A DNA stretch of 64,000 nt from Fibrella aestuarina BUZ 2 (GTDB lineage Bacteria; Bacteroidota; Bacteroidia; Cytophagales; Spirosomataceae), in NCBI RefSeq assembly GCF_000331105.1, contig NC_020054.1, positions 541,001-605,000 of the forward strand, in the 5' to 3' direction. The position numbers and the translations under genes are program-made. Shown one piece after another: positions 52,349-60,578 of the stretch. Numbering within the stretch: position 1 is the stretch's first letter; each line of letters opens with the position of its first letter. The notes under the pieces are model-generated. The model was not told the origin of the DNA. It worked only from the letters and a program-made list of their open reading frames with translations, and did not search any database.

Positions 52349-55300
52349 ATGGCTACTTCATCTTTTGCTGCGATTATGCAGCAGATCGACGAATATAAAC
52401 GTCGGTACTTTCAGAATAAGCTGATCAAAGGCTCCCTGCTTTTCGTCGGCTTACTGCTGGCAACGTACCTGCTTATTAACACCCTGGAATACTACGGGCG
52501 CTTCAGTACGCCCGTTCGCGCTACGCTGTTTTTTGGCTTCGTAGGCCTTTTTCTGGCTGGTGCTTACGGCTATATCATTCAGCCGCTGTTGGGCTTGTAT
52601 GGGCTACGTAAACCAATCTCCGACGAAGTAGCGGCCCAACAGATCGGGCAGTTTTTTCCCGAGATTGGCGACAAGCTGCTGAACACACTTCAGCTACGGC
52701 AGTTGACCAATGATCAAAGCGATCTGCTGCGGGCCAGTATCGAGCAGCGATCGAGTCAGCTGTTGATTACCCGGTTTTCGTCGGCTATTCAGCTCAACAA
52801 GAATCAGCGCTTCTTAAAGTTTGCGTTGGCCCCCGCTCTGATCATCGGTGGCATCTTATTGGTGTACCCAGCCTTCTTTACAAAGAGTTCGACGCGGTTG
52901 GTTCAGTATAACCGCGAGTTTGTTGAAGAGGCACCTTTTCAGTTTGTGCTCGACTCAAAACGGCTTCAGGCATTTCGGAACGAAGATTTTACATTAAAGC
53001 TTCATTTGGAAGGCGACGCTATCCCGCAGACGGTTTATCTGCTCTTAAATGACACGCGCTTCAAGCTCGACAACGTTGGTAAGAACACATATGCCTACAC
53101 GTTCGACAACGTACAGCGTGATCTTGACTTCAAACTGGAAGCCGCTGGATTCAGCTCACCCAGCTACGAACTCGAACTGCTTGACCGGCCGTCGGTCTTG
53201 TCGTTTGACGTTTTCTTAACGTACCCAGCCTATCTGGGCAAACCCGCTGAACAACTGTCGAACGTTGGCAATCTGTTGGTGCCGGAAGGCACGTCGATCC
53301 GTTGGAAGTTCCTGGCCGATCATGCCGACTCGTTGGCGGTACGTTTCGTACCAGGTAACACGGTGCGCGCTCAGGAAACGGAGACTAATGCGTTCGGGCT
53401 TACGCACCGTGCCACTCAGTCAGGTACGTATTCGCTGAACCTGATGAACAGCCACGCCCGTAATGGGGGAGACCTGACCTATGCGATTCAAGTTATCCCG
53501 GATCGGTATCCACAGATCAGTTTGCAGAAAACGCAGGATTCCGTTGCCTACAATTTTATTGGGCTTTACGGCCTTATTACCGACGACTATGGCTTCTCGA
53601 ATTTGAAATTAGTCGCTACGGTTACGCGGGCAGGTTCACCCGCGAAGCAGACGTTTACACGGCCTATCTCGATCAATACAGGCACCACGTCGCAGAATTA
53701 CGTTTACAACTGGGCATTAGATAGCCTGAAGCTTCAGCCTAGCGACAAGATTGATTACTACGTGCAGGTGGCCGATAATGACGGCGTACATGGTCCTAAA
53801 ACGACCCGTTCGGCCGTTATGACCTTCGCCGTGCCTTCAGTCGATCAGTTGCAAAAACAGGTTGATCAGTCTGCCGAAAAAACAGAGCAACAGATGCAGG
53901 AGGCGCTCAACACAGCTCAACAGATCAAGAAAGAATTGAACGAGTTGGAAGAGCGGCTTCGCACGAAGAAATCGTCTGATTTTCAGGACAAAAAGCAGCT
54001 ACAGGATATTCTTCAGAAACGTGAGGAGTTGATGCAAGAGATTGAAAAGCTACAGCAGCAATTCCAGAAAACGCAGGATACGCAGCAACGCATGAATCCA
54101 CAGCAACAGGAAAGCCTGAAGCAGAAGATGGAACAGTTGCAGAAGTTGCTGGAAAACATGGTTGACCCTGAATCGAAAAAGCTATACGAAGAGCTTAAGC
54201 AGATGATGGAGAAAAAGCAGGACGAGCGCGCTTCGGAGTTAATGAACAAATTGAATCGGAAGGAACGCAACCTCGAAAAAGAGCTTGACCGTGCCCTCAA
54301 GATGTTCAAGCAGATGCAACAGAATCAGAAGTTTGAGAACGCGATCAAACAACTTGAACAGCAGGCCGATAAGCAGGATAAACTGGCTGAGCAAAACGCG
54401 AAGGAGGAAGCAAAGAAAGATCCGGCCGACTTGGAGAAGCAGAAGCAAGAGCAACAGAAGGCAGAGGAGGACTTTAAAAAGCTGATGGAACAGCTCGAGA
54501 AAATGCAGCAGGAAGCCGAGAAAGAGAAACTTCAGGCTCCCGATAAGCAGGAAAATGAGCAGTCAGAAATCCAGAAGCAGATGGAGCAATCGAAGCAGGA
54601 GCTGGATAAAAAGGATCAAAAGAACGCGTCAAAATCACAGCAGAAAACGTCGAAATCGATGCGCAATATGGCCAAGTCGATGTCGGAGTCGATGGAAGGC
54701 ATGGACATGAAGAGCATGTCGGAGAACCTGGATGACCTGCGCAATTTGCTCGACAACCTGATCTCACTTTCCTTTTCGCAAGAGCGGCTGATGCGTGATT
54801 TCCGGAGCATGAGCCTGCAAGATCCGCGGGTGCTCAAGCTGTCGCAGGAACAGGTCCGTTTGCAGGATAACGCCAAAGTCATTGAAGACAGCTTGAACTC
54901 ATTGGCTAAACGCGAGCCGCAAATTCAGTCTTTTGTGACGCGCGAACTCACCAATATGCGCTATTACATGGATGAGAGTTCACGTTTCCTGAAGGAGCGT
55001 AAGTTGAGTTATGCCTCTGCCCGTCAGCAATCGGCTATGACGTCGATTAACAACTTGTCCTTGATGTTGAATGATGCCTTCAAGCAAATGCAGGATCAGA
55101 TGAACGCTATGTCAATGCCGGGCTCTGGTAAAAGCAAGGGGAAAAGCAAAGGTAGTCAGCCAATGCCGGGCATCGGTGAGCAGCAACAACAGCTGAATGA
55201 ACGCATGCAGCAGCTATCACAAAGTGGCAAATCGGGGCGTGCTTTGTCTGAGGAATTATCTCAATTGGCCGCTGAGCAAAGTGCATTGCGTGATATGTTG

Positions 55301-55675
55301 AAGCAGTTGCAGGAAAAGGCGAAAGGAACCGAAGCAGGCAAATCGCAGGCTCAGCAAGTCGAAGATTTGCAGAAGAAAATGGAGGAGACCGAAACTGATT
55401 TGGTTAATAAGCGGCTAAACCCATCGGTCATCAACCGGCAAAAAGATGTCCTGACCCGCCTGCTTGAATCGGAGAAAGCGTTGCGCCAACAAGAAGAGGA
55501 TCCAAAACGTCAGGCAGAAGCGGCTAAACAACAGAAAGTTAGTCAGCCTTCGTTTGTGTTGCCCGACTCACAGAATCGTTCTCGTCAAGTTGAAGCATTG
55601 CGAACTGTTTCACCAGCTTATAACTTATTCTATAAGCGTGAGTCGAACCGTTATTTGCAAAAGCTCACCAAGTGA
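52349..55675 (+). CDS. DUF4175 family protein: large membrane-anchored coiled-coil protein
   Basis: A 1108-aa protein. Two transmembrane helices near the N-terminus (LLFVGLLLATYLLINTLEYY and FFGFVGLFLAGAYGYIIQPL) and a third near 165-185 (FALAPALIIGGILLVYPAFF) precede beta-rich domains (about 190-500). A very long Gln/Lys/Glu/Met-rich coiled coil follows (about 500-1000; QQFQKTQDTQQRMNPQQQES). The family is conserved in Bacteroidota, and its role is not established to my knowledge. It resembles an envelope-spanning scaffold. It follows the 113-aa gene directly, and codon use is less GC-rich than in neighbouring genes. Confidence 0.85.
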   Translation: MATSSFAAIMQQIDEYKRRYFQNKLIKGSLLFVGLLLATYLLINTLEYYGRFSTPVRATLFFGFVGLFLAGAYGYIIQPLLGLYGLRKPISDEVAAQQIGQFFPEIGDKLLNTLQLRQLTNDQSDLLRASIEQRSSQLLITRFSSAIQLNKNQRFLKFALAPALIIGGILLVYPAFFTKSSTRLVQYNREFVEEAPFQFVLDSKRLQAFRNEDFTLKLHLEGDAIPQTVYLLLNDTRFKLDNVGKNTYAYTFDNVQRDLDFKLEAAGFSSPSYELELLDRPSVLSFDVFLTYPAYLGKPAEQLSNVGNLLVPEGTSIRWKFLADHADSLAVRFVPGNTVRAQETETNAFGLTHRATQSGTYSLNLMNSHARNGGDLTYAIQVIPDRYPQISLQKTQDSVAYNFIGLYGLITDDYGFSNLKLVATVTRAGSPAKQTFTRPISINTGTTSQNYVYNWALDSLKLQPSDKIDYYVQVADNDGVHGPKTTRSAVMTFAVPSVDQLQKQVDQSAEKTEQQMQEALNTAQQIKKELNELEERLRTKKSSDFQDKKQLQDILQKREELMQEIEKLQQQFQKTQDTQQRMNPQQQESLKQKMEQLQKLLENMVDPESKKLYEELKQMMEKKQDERASELMNKLNRKERNLEKELDRALKMFKQMQQNQKFENAIKQLEQQADKQDKLAEQNAKEEAKKDPADLEKQKQEQQKAEEDFKKLMEQLEKMQQEAEKEKLQAPDKQENEQSEIQKQMEQSKQELDKKDQKNASKSQQKTSKSMRNMAKSMSESMEGMDMKSMSENLDDLRNLLDNLISLSFSQERLMRDFRSMSLQDPRVLKLSQEQVRLQDNAKVIEDSLNSLAKREPQIQSFVTRELTNMRYYMDESSRFLKERKLSYASARQQSAMTSINNLSLMLNDAFKQMQDQMNAMSMPGSGKSKGKSKGSQPMPGIGEQQQQLNERMQQLSQSGKSGRALSEELSQLAAEQSALRDMLKQLQEKAKGTEAGKSQAQQVEDLQKKMEETETDLVNKRLNPSVINRQKDVLTRLLESEKALRQQEEDPKRQAEAAKQQKVSQPSFVLPDSQNRSRQVEALRTVSPAYNLFYKRESNRYLQKLTK

Positions 55676-55687
55676 GTTTTGTGAAAA

Positions 55688-55703
55688 GTTTCCACGTGAA
55701 ACA
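55688..55703. promoter_or_regulatory. parS-like ParB site upstream of mnmG
   Basis: GTTTCCACGTGAAACA matches the parS consensus TGTTnCACGTGAAACA at 14 of 16 positions; the two mismatches are the outermost left bases. It lies 18 bp upstream of the mnmG ATG. A DnaA-box-like TTTTCCACA follows at 55712-55720. Such sites cluster near chromosome origins. Confidence 0.5.
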
Positions 55704-55720
55704 TTTTTAGATTTTCCACA

Positions 55721-57598
55721 ATGTTCAATACGTACGATGTCATCGTAGTAGGAGCAGGGCATGCCGGTTGTGAAGCTGCTCATGCCGCGGGAACCATGGG
55801 TTCTTCGGTGCTTCTGATTACCATGAACATGCAAACCATCGCACAGATGTCGTGTAACCCCGCTATGGGTGGAGTTGCCAAAGGACAAATCGTGCGAGAG
55901 ATTGATGCCCTCGGCGGACAGTCAGGTATTATCAGCGACAAAACGATGATTCAGTTTCGCATGCTGAATCGGTCAAAAGGGCCTGCCATGTGGAGCCCGC
56001 GTTGTCAAAGCGACCGGATGCTGTTTGCGCAGGAATGGCGCGATACGCTCGAACGAAACCCGAACGTCGATTTTTGGCAGGATACGGTCAACGAAATTCT
56101 CGTTAAAGATGGCCGCGTGACTGGCGTGAAAACGGCAATGGGTGTCGAGATTATGGCCAAAACAGTTGTGCTCACCAACGGTACATTTCTGAACGGACGC
56201 ATGTTCATCGGCGAAAAAACGTTTGGTGGCGGCCGTACAGGCGAACGGTCAGCAACTGGTTTAACGGAGCAGTTAGTTCAACTAGGCTTCGAATCAGGCC
56301 GGATGAAAACCGGAACGCCCCCTCGAATTGACGGCCGAAGCCTCGATTATAGCCGTATGGAAGAACAGCCGGGCGACGAAATTCCCGGCAAATTTTCTTA
56401 CACGGATACTGTACCACTGACCAAACAACGGTCGTGTTGGATCACCTATACCGAACAAGGTGTACATGACGTACTGAAAGAAGGCTTCGAACAATCGCCC
56501 ATGTTTACCGGGCGAATCAAGGGTTTAGGGCCGCGTTATTGCCCATCAATCGAAGACAAAATCAATCGCTTTGCAGACAAAGATCGCCATCAGATCTTCG
56601 TGGAACCCGAAGGCTGGAACACGGTCGAGGTTTATGTAAACGGGTTTTCGACCTCATTGCCGGAGGTGATACAGTACAGGGCGTTAACGAAAATCGCCGG
56701 ATTTGAGAATGCAAAAATGTTCCGACCGGGCTATGCAGTCGAGTATGATTTCTTCCCACCGACTCAACTCAAGCCCACACTCGAAACACATATCGTTGCG
56801 AATCTCTTCTTTGCCGGGCAGATTAACGGAACAACGGGCTACGAAGAAGCGGCTTGCCAAGGCTTGATGGCTGGCATCAATGCACATCAAAATGCGCATG
56901 AAGAAAAGCCCTTCACAGTAGGCCGGTCAGAAGGGTACATCGGGGTGTTGATCGACGATCTGATTACAAAAGGGACCGAAGAGCCATACCGCATGTTCAC
57001 ATCGCGCGCTGAATTCCGCACCCTGCTGCGGCAAGACAATGCCGACCTGCGACTGACGGAAAAAGGTTACAGTATCGGCTTAGCCAGTGAAGACCGGGTG
57101 GAACGTACCCGGGCTAAACAGGCAGCAGTTGAGTCGCTAAGACAAGAACTGCGCGACATCAAACTTCGGCCCGACGAAGTCAACGGCTGGCTGGAAAGTA
57201 AAAACTCGTCGGCTCTTCGCGAAAAGGCACCGCTTTACAATCTGGTTAAGCGCCCAGAACTCGACACCGACGACATCGCGGAATTGATTGAGATGGCCTA
57301 CGAAAAAACAGATGGAGCCGCAGCGGTCTTGCTTTCACGCGACGTTTTGGAACAAACGGTCATCGAAGTGAAGTACGACGATTATCTGGCCAGAGAACGT
57401 GAGAACGCGGCCAAGCTCAGTCGCTGGGAAAACCTGGACATACCAGGTACGTTCGACTTTGACAAAGTGAAAGCCTTGTCTTTTGAAGGGCGTGAAAAAC
57501 TAAAAAAGCTTCGACCCAACACCATCGGTCAGGCTACCCGGATTAGTGGCGTCAGCCCATCCGACATTTCCATTTTGTTAGTTTACATGGGTCGTTGA
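55721..57598 (+). CDS. mnmG: tRNA uridine-5-carboxymethylaminomethyl(34) synthesis enzyme MnmG (GidA)
   Basis: A 625-aa FAD enzyme that, with MnmE, modifies the wobble uridine of several tRNAs. Motifs are the FAD-binding VIVVGAGHAGCEAAHAAGTM at the N-terminus, SCNPAMGGVAKGQIVREIDA, GQINGTTGYEEAACQGLMAG and GRSEGYIGVLIDDLITKGT. C-terminal helices end TRISGVSPSDISILLVYMG. Length and order are normal. The stop codon overlaps the region where the methyltransferase begins. gidA genes often lie beside oriC, and a candidate origin lies 2.6 kb downstream. Confidence 0.97.
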   Translation: MFNTYDVIVVGAGHAGCEAAHAAGTMGSSVLLITMNMQTIAQMSCNPAMGGVAKGQIVREIDALGGQSGIISDKTMIQFRMLNRSKGPAMWSPRCQSDRMLFAQEWRDTLERNPNVDFWQDTVNEILVKDGRVTGVKTAMGVEIMAKTVVLTNGTFLNGRMFIGEKTFGGGRTGERSATGLTEQLVQLGFESGRMKTGTPPRIDGRSLDYSRMEEQPGDEIPGKFSYTDTVPLTKQRSCWITYTEQGVHDVLKEGFEQSPMFTGRIKGLGPRYCPSIEDKINRFADKDRHQIFVEPEGWNTVEVYVNGFSTSLPEVIQYRALTKIAGFENAKMFRPGYAVEYDFFPPTQLKPTLETHIVANLFFAGQINGTTGYEEAACQGLMAGINAHQNAHEEKPFTVGRSEGYIGVLIDDLITKGTEEPYRMFTSRAEFRTLLRQDNADLRLTEKGYSIGLASEDRVERTRAKQAAVESLRQELRDIKLRPDEVNGWLESKNSSALREKAPLYNLVKRPELDTDDIAELIEMAYEKTDGAAAVLLSRDVLEQTVIEVKYDDYLARERENAAKLSRWENLDIPGTFDFDKVKALSFEGREKLKKLRPNTIGQATRISGVSPSDISILLVYMGR

Positions 57599-57600
57599 TT

Positions 57601-58482
57601 GTGGAAGAACTCACCACGTGCCCCGTCTGTGGAGGCGGGGCATTTACACCATACATTACTTGCCAGGATCATCTGGTCAGCCAGCAACCCTTCCAGATTC
57701 AGCGCTGCGAGCAGTGCCAGTTGCTCTTCACTAACCCGCGTCCTACACCCGACACTATCGGCTCGTATTACAAATCGGACGCTTACATTTCACACGACGA
57801 TACCCGCCAAGGGCTGATGGACACCGTGTACCGAATGGTGCGTTCCTACACCTTGCAGGAGAAAGAAAAGCTGATTCGTCGGCTTGCCGGTAGGGTAGGG
57901 GCTATGCTTGATTATGGCTGCGGCACGGGTGCCTTCCTAGCACAATGCCAGGAAAAAGGCTGGACAATCACCGGTTACGAACCCGACCCGGATGCTCGCC
58001 GTCTCGCTGAGCAACGTACCCAAACGACCGTCTTAAAAGACCTTAATGACATACAGGCCGTTGCAAGCCTCGACGTTATTACGTTGTGGCACGTGCTGGA
58101 ACACGTGCCTGATCTTCACAGTACACTTGCCCGTTTGGCATCATCGCTACGGTCAGGAGGTGCTTTGGTGATCGCAGTGCCTAATCCAGAATCGGTTGAT
58201 GCGAAGCAATACGAGACAAATTGGGCTGCCTACGACGTACCCAGACACCTGTACCATTTCACGCCAAAAGTCCTGAAAGCGTTGCTCGGGAAGCACGGTC
58301 TTACACTGGAACAACAATTACCCATGCGTTTCGATGCCTACTACATAGCCATGTTGAGCACGCAGCATCGAGACGGGAAAACCAATTATCTTGAAAGCCT
58401 GCAACAAGGCTGGCGATCCAATGCGTCGGCTAGTCGCACCGGCAATTACTCAAGCCTGACTTATGTATTCAGAAAACCCTAA
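57601..58482 (+). CDS. Class I SAM-dependent methyltransferase with zinc-ribbon N-terminus
   Basis: A 293-aa methyltransferase. The GTG at 57601 (VEELTTCPVCGGG) starts 3 bp after the mnmG stop; a TTG at 57595 is also possible. The N-terminal CPVCG and CEQCQ pairs form a probable zinc ribbon. The SAM-binding motif is MLDYGCGTGAFLAQC, with WHVLEHVPDLHSTLARLASS further on. This is the pattern of sugar C- or small-molecule methyltransferases (Methyltransf_11/23); the substrate is unknown. It overlaps the next gene by 20 bp. Confidence 0.88.
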   Translation: MEELTTCPVCGGGAFTPYITCQDHLVSQQPFQIQRCEQCQLLFTNPRPTPDTIGSYYKSDAYISHDDTRQGLMDTVYRMVRSYTLQEKEKLIRRLAGRVGAMLDYGCGTGAFLAQCQEKGWTITGYEPDPDARRLAEQRTQTTVLKDLNDIQAVASLDVITLWHVLEHVPDLHSTLARLASSLRSGGALVIAVPNPESVDAKQYETNWAAYDVPRHLYHFTPKVLKALLGKHGLTLEQQLPMRFDAYYIAMLSTQHRDGKTNYLESLQQGWRSNASASRTGNYSSLTYVFRKP

Positions 58483-60121
58483 TCTCAATCATCCTGCTGC
58501 TCAATATCGAACGCCCTCTTTGTGGGGCGTTTTCTTGTTACTCTTCATCGCCGTGATGGCCAGCCGCTGTGCGCAGGTAGCCCAACCACCAGGGGGTAAG
58601 AAAGACACACTGGCCCCTAAACTGATTGCCAGCATTCCAAAAATGCGAGCTACCAATGTAAAGCCGAAGCAGGTCGAGTTGTATTTTGATGAATACATCA
58701 ATGCCGAAAATTTTAGCCAGAAAACAATCATCACCCCTGGGAGCGGCATTACGTTCGACAGCCGGATTAAGCCTACCGGCGTGGTACTGATCTTTAATGA
58801 ACCACTGAAAGACAGTACTACCTACACCATCAGCTTCACGGATGGGATCAAGGATGCGAGCGAACGCAATCCAGCGACTAATCTGAAGTTGGTCTTCAGC
58901 ACCGGGCCTCAACTAGATTCGCTCAACATTAGTGGACGCGTGACAAACATCCTCAGCGGCACCACAGTGGAAGATGCCTTGGTGGGTCTGTACGCACCCA
59001 ATGATACGCTCGATGCCCAACGCACAAAGCCCATTTACTACAGCAAAACTGACACATCAGGGTTGTTTTCCATCGAAAATATCAAAGCGGGGGAGTACGA
59101 TATTCTGGCGTTCACCGATCGAAATTCCAACTTCGTTTTCAATCCGGACAAAGAGGAGATCGGCTTCTATAGCCAGCGAATCAGCCTGACGAAAAACGTG
59201 AATGACGTCGCACTGACGCTTTTTCCACAGAACACATCGCCAGTGCGCATTAGTCGAAGTGAGTCCCGATCGGACGCCTATACCATCAATCTAAACAAAG
59301 GTATCGCCAGCTATTCTGCTCGTTTTCGCAATTCAGCTGATAGTCTACCGTCGTTCCTGCAAAGCCCAACCCAGGTCAAATTTTTCCGTACCAAGCAGAC
59401 CACTGATACGCTCTCTATTCAACTTGCGGTGGAGGATTCGCTGGGGCAACGCTATTCGTTACGGCACACCATCAATTTTCGGCAAAAAAGCAAACGCGAA
59501 AAACCGGAGGATTTCGTCGTAAAAGTGTCACCGCCAAATAGCGATGCGGTTGAGCCCAACTTTGAGTGGACCGTCTCGTTCAGCAAGCCGGTAAAAACGA
59601 TTCGGAATGAACAAGTGCAGTTTTCGATCGACAGTCTTAGCACCGCCAATTTGGCTAGCTATACATCGGTACTTGGCCTGAGCGATACCGAACTCAAGAC
59701 GCAGGTAACGACCAAAGCCAAAAAATTCATTCGAATCAAATGGCAAAAAGACGCCTTCGAAAGTGTGCTAGGCGATACGGTCGCTGTGAATACAATAACG
59801 TACCCAATTGTTAACCCAGAGAATTTCGGTATCCTTCGCGGACGCGTTACCACCAAAGAGCCCAACTTCTTTGTAGAACTGGTGGATGAGCGACAAACGG
59901 TAATACGTACACTACGAAACACGGCCACTTATGAGTTCAAGAACCTAAAACCGGCCAAGTACCGGCTTCGGCTCATTATCGACCGAAACAACAATGGGAA
60001 ATGGGATACCGGGCGGTACGATCAGCGTCTACAGCCCGAACCCATCTACTACTATCCCGGCGGCCTGATCAACGTGAAGCAAAACTTTGAATTGGAGGAG
60101 ATCAACCTGAGCGATCAATAG
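58463..60121 (+). CDS. Ig-like (Big_5) domain lipoprotein
   Basis: A 552-aa exported lipoprotein with hydrophobic N-terminus LWGVFLLLFIAVMASRC (Cys after the helix). The sequence continues QPPGGKKDTLAPKLIASIPK and RATNVKPKQVELYFDEYINA, the start typical of Bacteroidota Big_5 lipoproteins. Several beta domains follow, including TYTISFTDGIKDASERNP and VEDALVGLYAPNDTLD. The C-terminal YRLRLIIDRNNNGKWDTGRY looks like a carboxypeptidase-regulatory-like domain. A surface or periplasmic structural role is likely. It overlaps the methyltransferase by 20 bp, so the mnmG, methyltransferase and lipoprotein genes form one operon. Confidence 0.85.
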   Translation: MYSENPNLNHPAAQYRTPSLWGVFLLLFIAVMASRCAQVAQPPGGKKDTLAPKLIASIPKMRATNVKPKQVELYFDEYINAENFSQKTIITPGSGITFDSRIKPTGVVLIFNEPLKDSTTYTISFTDGIKDASERNPATNLKLVFSTGPQLDSLNISGRVTNILSGTTVEDALVGLYAPNDTLDAQRTKPIYYSKTDTSGLFSIENIKAGEYDILAFTDRNSNFVFNPDKEEIGFYSQRISLTKNVNDVALTLFPQNTSPVRISRSESRSDAYTINLNKGIASYSARFRNSADSLPSFLQSPTQVKFFRTKQTTDTLSIQLAVEDSLGQRYSLRHTINFRQKSKREKPEDFVVKVSPPNSDAVEPNFEWTVSFSKPVKTIRNEQVQFSIDSLSTANLASYTSVLGLSDTELKTQVTTKAKKFIRIKWQKDAFESVLGDTVAVNTITYPIVNPENFGILRGRVTTKEPNFFVELVDERQTVIRTLRNTATYEFKNLKPAKYRLRLIIDRNNNGKWDTGRYDQRLQPEPIYYYPGGLINVKQNFELEEINLSDQ

Positions 60122-60177
60122 CCTTTTTAAGCTGTATCGGAAAAGGTCAATAAAAACTCGATTATTAGCCGATTTTG

Positions 60178-60578
60178 GGTGGAAAAGTAGGTGGAAAAGT
60201 AGCGCCTATACGTGGATAACGCTCAAGCTTCATCACCCGAAATGTGAATTACCAGCGCGTTCTTCACATTGGGGCCTTATCCACATCAGGCTGTGTTTAA
60301 AATTGGCGCTTCATCAACCGTTCCTGAACAGGTTATCAGCGATGTGAATTGTGGAGAGGTGCTATCCACATATACACCCTGCCAAAATGTGGATATGGTT
60401 GATAACTTTATAAAGCCTTGATAGAAACAGGAAAAGACGGTGAATATCTGTTAGATAGGTGTGGAAAACTCAAGCAGGTTGTTCACAGTTGGCATAGAAT
60501 TTAGTGGATAAAAACCTTGTTCACATATGCACAAGGCTAATACCTACAATAACGTTTTTAAAGAAACTTATTTATAAA
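60178..60578. other. Candidate chromosomal replication origin (oriC)
   Basis: This 400-bp intergenic stretch contains one exact DnaA box (TTATCCACA, 60277-60285) and about nine single-mismatch boxes: 60211-60219, 60243-60251, 60260-60268, 60362-60370, 60388-60396, 60460-60468, 60479-60487, 60503-60511 and 60517-60525. A direct repeat GGTGGAAAAGTA occurs twice at 60178-60202. The last 50 bp (60538-60590) are strongly AT-rich, as expected of an unwinding element. The TPR gene begins at the right edge. No terminator or other gene explains the pattern. Confidence 0.6.
60277..60285 (+). promoter_or_regulatory. Exact DnaA box
   Basis: TTATCCACA, the E. coli-type consensus, at the centre of the candidate origin. 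Confidence 0.7.

Noticed and set aside
58081..58110. Two CACGTG cores as further parS sites
   Set aside because: They lack the flanking TGTT/AAACA arms and lie inside the methyltransferase coding region.
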